Shown here: in pieces, positions 1 to 9,206 of the stretch | Position numbering within the stretch: position 1 is the stretch's first letter | How the letters are laid out: each line of letters starts with the position of its first letter | Assembly (NCBI GenBank): GCA_023406895.1 | Contig: JAEXTV010000009.1 | Coordinates: 1-64,000, forward strand | From: Bacillota bacterium | GTDB lineage: Bacteria > Bacillota > Clostridia > Christensenellales > SZUA-584 | Direction: 5' to 3' | Length of the DNA: 64,000 bases | The notes under the pieces: generated by a model | Told to the model about the DNA's origin: nothing | Database searches by the model: none | Seen by the model: the letters and a program-made list of their open reading frames with translations, nothing else | Position numbers and translations under genes: made by a program

Positions 1-1665
<1,665 letters not shown>

Positions 1666-1842
1666 AAATCACAAACAAGTTAATCAACTCAACCTAAGAC
1701 GTTTCTTACATTCTGCGGTTTTCAATGTGCTCTTGAAGCACACGGCACTAAAGCAAGGAACAGGTTCTTCCCATCAGGGTTAAGACCGTTCCACGCAAGA
1801 ACCGTTTGCATGGACACATGATCATTAAAAAGTTTATACAAT

Positions 1843-1960
1843 TTCCGGTGGCGATAGCTAAGGGGATCCACCTGTTCCCATCTCGAACACAGAAGTTAAG
1901 CCCTTATACGCCGATAGTACTTGGCTGGAAACGGCCCGGGAGGGTAGGTAGCTGCCGGAT
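1843..1960 (+). rRNA. 5S ribosomal RNA
   Basis: About 118 nt, starting TCCGGTGGCGATAGC and ending GTAGCTGCCGGA, so the two ends pair as helix I. The internal CCATCTCGAACACAGAAGTTAAG block is the conserved loop B/C region of bacterial 5S. It lies about 180 bp after 23S with no tRNA in the spacer, so this is a 23S-5S operon end. Confidence 0.96.
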
Positions 1961-1990
1961 TCAATTTTCAATATATTCTCTTTAACGGGG

Positions 1991-2030
1991 AGCCCGCTTG
2001 CAATACGCACGGCGGGCTTCTTGCTTTTTA
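1991..2030 (+). terminator. rRNA operon terminator
   Basis: Stem AGCCCGC (1991-1997) with GCGGGCT (2012-2018), followed by a T-rich run. It lies 30 bp after 5S and is the expected intrinsic terminator of the rRNA operon. Confidence 0.8.
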
Positions 2031-2389
2031 TGGACAAGACAAATAAAAAAAGCCTGCAGTCGTATAATCATCGGTCGAAAGTGCGATAAAATATATAAGC
2101 AGACAGGCCTCACGGGATAACCGTATATTTAAGGCATATTGTTAATTGTTAATGGCCTTAAAAGAAATAAAAAAAACAAAAACGGTTACAACCATTATAG
2201 TATAGATGAATTGAATTAGAGAATAGAAAAAACTTACCTAATTCCATGTTTTCATGACAATATATTCGCAAACAGCTTTATATTTAACAGTGCGTATTAA
2301 AAAAATATAGATTTCTTAAAAAACAACATGTCAGCGGCAAAGAATAATAAGAATCAAATGCGCAGGGCAAAATAATTCGCGGAGGTGAA
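2031..2389. other. Gene-free AT-rich spacer
   Basis: About 360 bp with no credible coding region. It holds a hairpin TTTAAGGC (2128-2135) / GCCTTAAA (2155-2162) with a TTAATTGTTAA-containing loop, of unknown role. I see no confident promoter for the CBS gene that follows. Confidence 0.6.
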
Positions 2390-2392
2390 ATG

Positions 2393-2821
2393 ATGAAAGT
2401 TAAAGATATTATGTCCACGGATATTGCATGCATCAATATGGAAGATACGATTCAAAAAGCGGCGCAGTTGATGAAACGCTACGATGTCGGCTCGATTCCC
2501 GTATGCCAGCAGGGTGAAGTGGTGGGAATTTTGACAGACAGGGATATCGCATTAAGGAGCGTGGCCGAAGGGCAGGATACGGCGCAGCAGCATGTGGCTG
2601 ACGTGATGTCGCAGGACCTTGTTGTAGGTGAGCCCGATATGAATGTGCACGAGGCGGCGCAGATGATGAGCCAGAATCAGATCAGAAGGCTGCCGATTGT
2701 CAACAACGGCCATCTTGTGGGCATTGTGGCACTGGGTGATTTATCGCTGGAGCCCGATCTTCAGGACGATGCGGAGGAAGCACTCAGAGATATTTCAGAG
2801 CCCGGCGGACGCTTCGAATAA
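2393..2821 (+). CDS. Tandem CBS-domain protein
   Basis: Small soluble protein of about 142 residues made almost only of two CBS motifs (about residues 7-58 and 70-124), starting VKDIMSTDIACI. Such stand-alone CBS pairs form a Bateman module that binds adenosine nucleotides or similar ligands. No effector domain is attached, so the target is unknown. Two adjacent ATGs exist at 2390 and 2393; the GGAGG at 2381-2385 is better spaced for 2393. The C-terminus is acidic (DLQDDAEEALRD). A decayed second copy of its 3' half lies at 4205-4454, on the other side of the acyltransferase gene. Confidence 0.9.
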   Translation: MKVKDIMSTDIACINMEDTIQKAAQLMKRYDVGSIPVCQQGEVVGILTDRDIALRSVAEGQDTAQQHVADVMSQDLVVGEPDMNVHEAAQMMSQNQIRRLPIVNNGHLVGIVALGDLSLEPDLQDDAEEALRDISEPGGRFE

Positions 2822-2822
2822 G

Positions 2823-2850
2823 AAAAAGGACCTTTGAAGGGTCCTTTTTA
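2823..2850. terminator. Bidirectional terminator between convergent genes
   Basis: Stem AAAAAGGACC (2823-2832) / GGTCCTTTTT (2840-2849). A- and T-runs on both sides let it act for the CBS gene and for the convergent acyltransferase. Confidence 0.8.
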
Positions 2851-2862
2851 AGTTGGTCAATT

Positions 2863-4086
2863 CTATCTTGCGGAATAGTAATTAAACAGCTCTTCTGTGG
2901 CGAGAGATAGTTTTGTGGCAGACCACAGATTCGTCTTCGGATAAATATAGTAAGTGTCATTGAGCGTTGATAAATCGATGCAGTCGCCCTTGCCCATATA
3001 ATCATATTCGATATGGCACGAATACATGGACAACGGTTCTTTTTTAAGCTCGAAAGACCGGCCGTTTACCATGCCTTCCAGCGTGAACCCTGTCATATCA
3101 TGCGTCAGACGTCCCTCGCCAAGACGGATATGTCCATCAGAGTTGGGCAGACTGTCGATTATGACTTCGGATGTAAAAAAGTATGTTCCTGCTTCGATGA
3201 GCTGTTTGACTTCGGCGCGCAGATACTCATACCAATGCGGGATATGGATTCGCTTATCGGCTTTGGTTTCGATCAGATCGCCGTATTCAGACATCGTCCA
3301 CTCACTGCCGCAGTGAGCACACCAGAGCTTTGTTCTATCTGAATGCATTTCATAATCCGTACCGCAGTTCTGGCATTTATATAATACTTTGTGCAGCCCC
3401 TTCGCGCGGTCTTTGTATTTAATCGGTATATTGTTTTCCTTCTGCCAGTTGTATTCATCATAAACAAAAGCGTTGTTAATTCGATTGTTGATTTCGTCCT
3501 TCGGAAGAGATAGAATTTCGTCTTGCGAGATGATCTGAGAAAAGTCTGCTTTAAGCGCGACGCGTCTTTTATGCAGATTCCATACCGGCGAATATAAAAA
3601 ATTGCCGTGCATGCTCAGCGTGACAACAGGAACCTTTAATAACTTCGCGAGTTTACCCAAAGACGTCGGCAGACAGGCGTTCGTGCCGATCAAAGAATAA
3701 CGCGCTTCGGGATAGATCACGAGAATATCGCCGTTATCAATCACTTTTTTGAGATGCATCACGAGCTGAACATCGTTGGTGAATTTGCGTTTGCAGATGC
3801 AGCCGACTTTTCTGAGAAGCTTTTCCCGACCAATAAAACCGTCAATCGCTACCACAAAGTTGGCACGGTGCGGAAAAACACATGCTGTGGTCACCATGAA
3901 GTCAATAAACGATTTGTGCGTGCAAAGCAACAAATAGGGCGGCTTTAGGCCTTTCATGTTCACTTTATTAATTTTTAGACCGCGAAGCCAAACCATGGGA
4001 AAGCTGATCAGCCAGGTTAATACCTTGAGGTAGGTTTTTTGTCTCATCGGGGGCCGCTGCATGTCGAATGGTTTGATGTCGTCCAT
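2863..4086 (-). CDS. PlsC-type acyltransferase with zinc ribbon
   Basis: 407 residues. The N-terminal half carries the glycerol-phosphate acyltransferase signature: an HX4D box (THKSFIDF, H57 and D62) and a YPEARYS block near residues 125-131. Family members transfer acyl chains to lysophosphatidic acid or related acceptors at the membrane. A hydrophobic stretch at about residues 20-36 may anchor it. Unusually for the family, a zinc ribbon follows (CQNCG near 238-242 and CAHCG near 256-260), then about 140 residues I do not recognise. RBS GAGGTG precedes the ATG at 4086. The true acceptor is not evident, so it may not be the housekeeping PlsC. Confidence 0.85.
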   Translation of the reverse strand: MDDIKPFDMQRPPMRQKTYLKVLTWLISFPMVWLRGLKINKVNMKGLKPPYLLLCTHKSFIDFMVTTACVFPHRANFVVAIDGFIGREKLLRKVGCICKRKFTNDVQLVMHLKKVIDNGDILVIYPEARYSLIGTNACLPTSLGKLAKLLKVPVVTLSMHGNFLYSPVWNLHKRRVALKADFSQIISQDEILSLPKDEINNRINNAFVYDEYNWQKENNIPIKYKDRAKGLHKVLYKCQNCGTDYEMHSDRTKLWCAHCGSEWTMSEYGDLIETKADKRIHIPHWYEYLRAEVKQLIEAGTYFFTSEVIIDSLPNSDGHIRLGEGRLTHDMTGFTLEGMVNGRSFELKKEPLSMYSCHIEYDYMGKGDCIDLSTLNDTYYIYPKTNLWSATKLSLATEELFNYYSAR

Positions 4087-4204
4087 TGCTGCACCTCATT
4101 ATTGAATTTTCTTCATCATTATAGCATATCCTCGCAGGGATGTATTGATCGTGTTATCTATGACACTGACCGGCTTACTGTTTATTGGACCGACGGCATT
4201 CCTT

Positions 4205-4454
4205 TCAATACGGCGCAGCGGCATGTGACTGATGTGATGTCGCAGGATCTCGTTGTGGGTGAGCCCGATATGAACGTGCATGAGGCGGCTCAGATGATGA
4301 GCCAGAATCAGATCAGAAGGCTGCCGATTGTCAACAACGGCCATCTTGTGGGCATTGTGGCGCTGGGTGATTTATCGCCTCGAGCCTGATCTTCAGGGCT
4401 ATGTGGAAGGAAGCGCTGAGGGACTTCTCAGAGCCGGGCGGGCGCTTTAAATGA
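4205..4454 (+). pseudogene. Decayed partial copy of the CBS-domain gene
   Basis: From about 4207 the sequence matches the 3' half of the CBS gene (from about 2576) at roughly 94 percent over the first 170 bases by my count; most differences are synonymous third-base changes. The first CBS domain and the start are missing. Single-base insertions break the frame near 4379 (CGCCTCGAGCC against CGCTGGAGCC) and near 4403. The match continues to the old stop (4452-4454) and into a degraded copy of the same downstream terminator. The two copies are direct repeats flanking the acyltransferase gene. Confidence 0.85.
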
Positions 4455-4552
4455 CAAAAGGCTCTTCATGGTCCTTTTAAAAATTCTCTAATTATTTTAA
4501 ACTACCAACCACTGTATATATTACATAATAAAATGCACAATGACAAAAAAGC

Positions 4553-4600
4553 TTGACATGCCTATGTTATCTATGTATTTTATACCTAGATGATCTATGT
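4553..4600 (+). promoter_or_regulatory. padR promoter with inverted-repeat operator
   Basis: -35 TTGACA at 4553-4558, 17-bp spacer, -10 TATTTT at 4576-4581. Overlapping the -10 is the inverted repeat ATCTATGTAT (4569-4578) - TTT - ATACCTAGAT (4582-4591), 9 of 10 positions complementary. CTATGT also occurs three times, at 4562, 4571 and 4595. PadR family members usually repress their own operon, so this is the likely operator. Confidence 0.7.
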
Positions 4601-4614
4601 AAGAGGTGGCTGCG

Positions 4615-4959
4615 GTGGAAGCGATGAATAAGAACCTGATGGGCGGTTCTACAGCGCTCATGGTGATGCATCTTTTAAGCGAAAAGGATATGTACGGCTA
4701 TGAAATTGTGAGTGAGCTGGAAAAAAGATCGGAGAATGTTTTTTCACTCAAGGAAGGCACGCTTTATCCTGTGCTGCACGGGCTGGAGAAGGACGGCTTC
4801 GCCGCTTCTTATACCGAGCTAGCGCAAACGGGTAAGCAGAGAAAATATTATAGGTTGACCAAAAAAGGCATCAGTGCACTCGAACAGAAAAAGGCCGAAT
4901 GGAAGCGCTATTCCAAGGGCGTGAATACTGTGATTGGAGAGCTGAACTATGCAAAATAG
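4615..4959 (+). CDS. PadR family transcriptional regulator
   Basis: About 114 residues. The winged-helix signature of PadR is clear: the LLSEKDMYGYEIVSELEKRS helix region, then the LKEGTLYPVLHGLEKDGF recognition and wing segment, then RKYYRLTKKG. Such proteins are usually repressors that sense small molecules. GTG at 4615 is chosen because AGAGGTGG lies 5-6 bases upstream; GTG at 4606 and ATG at 4624 are alternatives. It overlaps the next gene by 11 bp, so the two are co-transcribed and probably translationally coupled. The pair suggests that this regulator controls the membrane protein. Confidence 0.9.
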   Translation: MEAMNKNLMGGSTALMVMHLLSEKDMYGYEIVSELEKRSENVFSLKEGTLYPVLHGLEKDGFAASYTELAQTGKQRKYYRLTKKGISALEQKKAEWKRYSKGVNTVIGELNYAK

Positions 4960-6250
4960 AAATGAGTATCTCGATACGGTTTGTGAGCAGATTCGTTTCA
5001 AAGCAGCACGAAAAATGATAAGGGGCGAAATTGAAGCGCATATCGATGACAGAATTGCTGAAGGTAAGAGCGAAGAGTTGGCCATTGCGGCGATGGGCGA
5101 TGCCGTGCAGACAGGCAGGGCGCTGAACAGTGTTCACAGGCCGCGGCTGGAATGGCGTGTGCTGCTGTGCATGCTTCTGCTGAGCGCTGCAAGCGTCTTT
5201 GTGACCGTGTGCATGACAGGATATGGAAATATCACCTTTTCTAATTCAATTGGCGCGCTTTTAAGACCCATGCTTGCTGGTGTTTGCGCCGCGGCGGGGA
5301 TTTATTTCTTAAACTATTCAATGCTTTTGCATGTTCGCTATGTGTTCTACGGAGCTGCTTTGTTTTGTGCCGCTGCTTATTGTCTATTCTACGATCTGCT
5401 TCAGCCCTCTTCAGTAATGGAACTGCTTTCTCAAACATTTTTTTTCGTTGTATGCCCTCTGTTGTATTTTATTGGGCTCATCGGAATCATAGAGAAGTAC
5501 AGGGGCAGAGGAAGAAAAGGCATCATCATTATCTGCGTTTTAAGCGTACTCGCGATAGGCACAACCTACAGGATCGCAGAGAGCTGCTCCTTTATGCTTA
5601 TGATTGCTCTCCTGAGTGCCGCTGTTCCGATTTTGGGACGCTCTAAAAGATGTATAAACGGCATCATCTATGCGACGCTCATTTTTGCAGCTTATGTCGC
5701 GAGCAGTATGCTGATCAATTACATCTATCATTTTCAGAGCATCGATTTTTCGGTGGATGCAGCCAATTCACAAGTTGCGGATGTGTTAAAAAGCGCAAGG
5801 CTTATCGGCCCATCCCCGTTCTATATGAGTGAGCACGCGTATGATTTGGAAAGCAGCCATACATATTACGTGATGACAGGCATCATCGGTGCCTACGGCT
5901 GGCTGGCCGGGCTCGGCGCAGCGTTGCTGTCCGGCGGACTTTATGCATGGATGTTAAGAAGAAGCCTGCAGGTCGCTCATACATATGGCCGCATGCTGGC
6001 TTTGGGTATTAGCGGATATTTTTTGGCGCGTTTTGTTCTCGCGATGCTCACAAATTTGGGGCTCACCGAGAGCTTTTGCAGCCTGCCGTTTCTAAGCTTC
6101 GGGCGTTTTGAATATCTGGCTGACGCGGTGCTCATGGGCCTTTTCCTTTCCGTCTGGCGCAGAAGCACGTTTATGAAAGACGAGGCAAGAGAAAACGCTG
6201 GTAAAGCAAGCAGCTGCTTTGGTAAAATAGCTGATACAAGACTGCATTAA
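4949..6250 (+). CDS. FtsW/RodA-like (SEDS) membrane protein with HAAS-type N-domain
   Basis: 433 residues. Residues 1-70 resemble the HAAS/permease-prefix domain (QIRFKAARKMIRGEIEAHI, then MGDAVQTGRALNSVHRPR). About ten hydrophobic segments follow. The end resembles SEDS glycosyltransferases: ESSHTYYVMTGIIGAYGWLAG aligns with the HTDFIF region of FtsW/RodA, and SLPFLSFGRFEYLADAVLMG aligns with the LPFISYGGSSLL block. In FtsW/RodA the aspartate of HTDF is the proposed catalytic residue; here the position reads tyrosine. The protein may therefore be a non-catalytic SEDS relative. PadR plus HAAS-FtsW pairs occur in other Clostridia to my knowledge; their role is not known to me. Confidence 0.75.
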   Translation: MQNRNEYLDTVCEQIRFKAARKMIRGEIEAHIDDRIAEGKSEELAIAAMGDAVQTGRALNSVHRPRLEWRVLLCMLLLSAASVFVTVCMTGYGNITFSNSIGALLRPMLAGVCAAAGIYFLNYSMLLHVRYVFYGAALFCAAAYCLFYDLLQPSSVMELLSQTFFFVVCPLLYFIGLIGIIEKYRGRGRKGIIIICVLSVLAIGTTYRIAESCSFMLMIALLSAAVPILGRSKRCINGIIYATLIFAAYVASSMLINYIYHFQSIDFSVDAANSQVADVLKSARLIGPSPFYMSEHAYDLESSHTYYVMTGIIGAYGWLAGLGAALLSGGLYAWMLRRSLQVAHTYGRMLALGISGYFLARFVLAMLTNLGLTESFCSLPFLSFGRFEYLADAVLMGLFLSVWRRSTFMKDEARENAGKASSCFGKIADTRLH

Positions 6251-6274
6251 AAAGGGACACAGCTCCCTTTTTTA
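6249..6274 (+). terminator. Terminator of padR operon
   Basis: Stem AAAAAGGGA (6249-6257) / TCCCTTTTT (6264-6272), continuing into T residues, beginning at the stop codon of the FtsW-like gene. Confidence 0.75.
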
Positions 6275-6554
6275 TTTGTGCAAATTTGTTAAAATGAGTG
6301 TGGCCTATTTGGTGCGATTCGGTGGGGCTAAAATGGTCGCACCTGCATGAAAGCGAGGATCTGTTGAAGAGCTTAAGGGCTGCGCGCTGACGTTCAAGCT
6401 CGATATATGTCTGGCTGCTGATGACGCCAAATCATTCAATCTGCCCTCTTTGTAAGTGCATGAGGGAGTGAGCGCTTTAAGATGGGTTCACTCCCCAAGT
6501 CACCTATCGGTGACAGCCCTCTCGCGAGGGAACCATTATTTTTATAAATAGACT
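6275..6554. repeat. Gene-free spacer with two-hairpin repeat (copy A)
   Basis: No coding region seen. It holds a hairpin GGGAGTGA (6464-6471) / TCACTCCC (6488-6495). Next comes a member of the dispersed two-hairpin repeat: GTCACC-TATC-GGTGAC at 6499-6514 followed by CCCTC-TCGC-GAGGG at 6517-6530. Confidence 0.6.
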
Positions 6555-7049
6555 TCAGAGAGCTTTTTCGAGCGCATAGTCATCCATAATGAAGCCGTTG
6601 CCGATATCCGTAACGCAGGCATACGCAACAGAGAAGCCGAGCCGCTCATACGCCGCAAGCGAGCCGGTGTTGTATTTGTTGCACTTGAGCGATAGATGAA
6701 GCAGACCAGATGCTTTCGCACGCTGCTCAATGCGGCTCACCATCGCGCGCGCAATGCCCAGCCCGCGGCAGCTTTGCCGCACGTAAAGCTTGCTTAAAAA
6801 AAGCGCTGTCCCGTCCGGCACCGCCGCGCTGTAGCCGCACGGCTCGCCATCTGCATAAGCGATGTCGTATACCGCGCCGCTTTGCATGTCCTGCACAATC
6901 GCCTCAGCCGACTGGAAATTCTCCAACATGTAGCGGATCTGATCCATCGTGATGATGTCCGCATAATGCTGCGTCCATATTTCCTTCGCGAGCGCTTCGA
7001 GCAGCGGCGCGTCCGCAACAGCCGCTGCTTTAATCATGATGCTTGGCAT
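6555..7049 (-). CDS. GNAT family N-acetyltransferase
   Basis: 164 residues. The GNAT fold is shown by the LSKLYVRQSCRGLGIARAM segment (the acetyl-CoA pyrophosphate-binding R/Q-x-x-G-x-G/A motif) and the NTGSLAAYERLGF segment near the C-terminus. It would transfer an acetyl group from acetyl-CoA to an unknown amine. Start ATG at 7049 is preceded by GAGG inside the end of the upstream gene, 3 bp away, so it forms an operon with the flavin reductase-like gene. Confidence 0.88.
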   Translation of the reverse strand: MPSIMIKAAAVADAPLLEALAKEIWTQHYADIITMDQIRYMLENFQSAEAIVQDMQSGAVYDIAYADGEPCGYSAAVPDGTALFLSKLYVRQSCRGLGIARAMVSRIEQRAKASGLLHLSLKCNKYNTGSLAAYERLGFSVAYACVTDIGNGFIMDDYALEKAL

Positions 7050-7052
7050 AGG

Positions 7053-7559
7053 TTATACCTCGTACTGCGCGAGAATCTCACCGTAATAAAGCGTGTGCAG
7101 ATTTCCTTCGTCGCGACCCGAATAATAGGAGTCGCGCACGTCGTCCGCCAGCAGATCGTTTTTAAAATCGTCTTCATAGATCACGCGGCACTCAATCACA
7201 AGACCATGCGCGTCGATATGCGGCACCTGCACCTTTTGGGACGGTGCGAGTTTCAGACCGCAGAGCGCGATTTTATCGGTATCGCGGCCCGATTTGCTGC
7301 CGCAGACGCCGATTGTCTTCTTCATATCGTCATACGGCACAAAGACGGTGAATTCCTTATGCGCTTCGAGCAGCGCGTGCGTGTAACGGCTATGGCGGAC
7401 AGGTGCGACAAAGACATTGCGTGTCCACATGATTGACGCCATCGCCCAGCCGATCGTCATCGCGTTGGGCTTATCCGTTCCCGTGATGAGCAGTGCGCCT
7501 TTCTCGGCAATCGTCTGCAGAGCGAGGCCTGTTTTGCTTAAGAGTTCATAATGGCTCAT
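7053..7559 (-). CDS. Flavin reductase-like FMN-binding domain protein
   Basis: About 168 residues with the FMN-binding split-barrel pattern of the flavin reductase-like family: KGALLITGTDKPNAMTIGWA, then NVFVAPVRHSRYTHALL and EFTVFVP. Family members bind FMN and act as NAD(P)H:flavin oxidoreductases or related enzymes; the partner is unknown. ATG at 7559 is preferred over the in-frame TTG six bases upstream because GGAGG lies 7 bases before it. It is the middle gene of three co-directional genes flanked by acetyltransferases. Confidence 0.85.
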   Translation of the reverse strand: MSHYELLSKTGLALQTIAEKGALLITGTDKPNAMTIGWAMASIMWTRNVFVAPVRHSRYTHALLEAHKEFTVFVPYDDMKKTIGVCGSKSGRDTDKIALCGLKLAPSQKVQVPHIDAHGLVIECRVIYEDDFKNDLLADDVRDSYYSGRDEGNLHTLYYGEILAQYEV

Positions 7560-7590
7560 GGTCAAACCTCCGGTTTTTTATATCCAGCAC

Positions 7591-8052
7591 CTAAACGGTC
7601 AGATTCTTCTCAAAGCATACGCAGAGCGGATTGTTTTCATACGGGGCATAGTTTTCCATGCGTATGAATCCTCGTTTCACATATAGGGCCTGTGCCGCCG
7701 CCATATCCGCGGCCGTTTCGAGCACCGCACGTTTATAGCCGCTGGCTATAGCCAAATCTTCGAGACGCTGCATCACAATGCCGCCGAGACCGAGCTTGCG
7801 ATATTCGGGTTTTACATATATGCGCTTGACCTCCACGGATATGACATCGAATGGTTTGATGCCGCCGCACGCGCACGGAACATCATCACAGTACACGATA
7901 ACGGCATGGAGAATGCCGTCCAGCGCGTTGAACGGATGAAAGCCGTCCATCACATCGGCGCCGTATGTGTCGATCAGCTGCGCGTCAAGCATTGTCACAA
8001 GGGCAACAAAATCGGAATGGTCTTTATCTGCATCGATCGCACGTATCACCAT
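7591..8052 (-). CDS. GNAT family N-acetyltransferase
   Basis: 153 residues. VEVKRIYVKPEYRKLGLGG is the acetyl-CoA-binding motif A, and ALYVKRGFIRMENY is the typical C-terminal GNAT strand. The substrate is unknown. AAGGAG lies 7 bases before the ATG at 8052. It is 31 bp upstream of the flavin reductase-like gene and probably the first gene of that small operon. Confidence 0.88.
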   Translation of the reverse strand: MVIRAIDADKDHSDFVALVTMLDAQLIDTYGADVMDGFHPFNALDGILHAVIVYCDDVPCACGGIKPFDVISVEVKRIYVKPEYRKLGLGGIVMQRLEDLAIASGYKRAVLETAADMAAAQALYVKRGFIRMENYAPYENNPLCVCFEKNLTV

Positions 8053-8178
8053 GAAGCAGCTCCTTGTAAAACATAATCGGCTTTTTCAATTATATCACAT
8101 TTGCAAATCCCGCGAGTCATTATATCTGCATCAGATTAAAGGTTGAAAACGCGGGTGGCGGATGGTATCATAGGCGCT

Positions 8179-9099
8179 ATGAATATATGGCTTGTATTTG
8201 AAAAAGTCAGCATCATATTTGCGCTCGTCCTGCTCGGGTTCGCCTACAGTAAGCTGTTAAAACAAAAGGACCCGTCTGCATTATCCAAACTCGTGCTCAA
8301 CGTATCGGTGCCTGCGAATATAATCTCCACCATCACGACCGCCGATTACAACGCGATCAAAACCGATCTGCCGGTATTGATTCTCATTGCTGTTTGCATC
8401 ACATCCGTGACGCTTGCATTGGGTTTTGTGTTGACAAGGGTGCTCAAAATGGAAAGCCGTGTGGAAAAGGCGGTTTACCGCGGTGCACTCTTTTTTAACA
8501 ATTACGCGTTTATGGGCTGGCCGATTTGCCGGGTGCTGCTCGGGCCCGAAGGATTTCTGTATGCCGCGCTTTACTCGATACCGATTCATTTAATGTCTTA
8601 CAGCATCACGCCCGCGCTCATAAAATCGGGGGCAGACAACAAAAAGGTGTTTGATAAAAGCATGCTGATCAATCTGCCGTTTTGTGCCACAGTCACAGGG
8701 CTCATCATACTGATGAGCGGTTTTCGGCTGCCCGAGAGCGTAACAGGCTTTTTTGATATGGTGGGCGTCACGCAGACGCCGCTCTCCATGATGGTTGTCG
8801 GCATGATATTGGCCGGGGCCAATTTAAAGGATTTGGTAAAGGGCTTCAAGCCGTATGCTTTCTCGGTGCTTCGTCTGCTGATGCTGCCGGCGGCGGCCTT
8901 TTTGATACTTCGTGCCATTGGGCTCACCGGCTTGATGCTTAGCGTTCCGGTCATTATCACATCCATGCCGGCCGGCGCGATGGTTGTGGTGATTGCGCAA
9001 AAGCATGGGACTGACCCGCTGCTGACGTCGCGTCTCACTGTGATCAGCACGCTGCTGTCTATCCTCACCATTCCTTTGATATCGATGCTTGTTCTCTAA
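8179..9099 (+). CDS. AEC family transporter
   Basis: 306 residues, about ten hydrophobic segments in two halves, with a shorter loop in the middle. It resembles the auxin-efflux-carrier (AEC) superfamily, seen in the N-terminal GFAYSKLLKQKDPSALSKLVLNV pattern and the C-terminal SMPAGAMVVVIAQKHGTD pattern. Bacterial members export or import small organic acids; the substrate cannot be read from sequence. ATG at 8179 is chosen over a TTG at 8143, which has no spaced RBS; the RBS of the ATG is weak too. It is divergent from the acetyltransferase operon. Confidence 0.85.
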   Translation: MNIWLVFEKVSIIFALVLLGFAYSKLLKQKDPSALSKLVLNVSVPANIISTITTADYNAIKTDLPVLILIAVCITSVTLALGFVLTRVLKMESRVEKAVYRGALFFNNYAFMGWPICRVLLGPEGFLYAALYSIPIHLMSYSITPALIKSGADNKKVFDKSMLINLPFCATVTGLIILMSGFRLPESVTGFFDMVGVTQTPLSMMVVGMILAGANLKDLVKGFKPYAFSVLRLLMLPAAAFLILRAIGLTGLMLSVPVIITSMPAGAMVVVIAQKHGTDPLLTSRLTVISTLLSILTIPLISMLVL

Positions 9100-9206
9100 T
9101 TGCGATTATCATAAAATGGAACCATTAAAATGGGGCCGAATTGGACCTTGCGGCGGCAAAGAGAATCCGTCACAATACTATCGAATCATATTGTGAGGTA
9201 GAGAAT

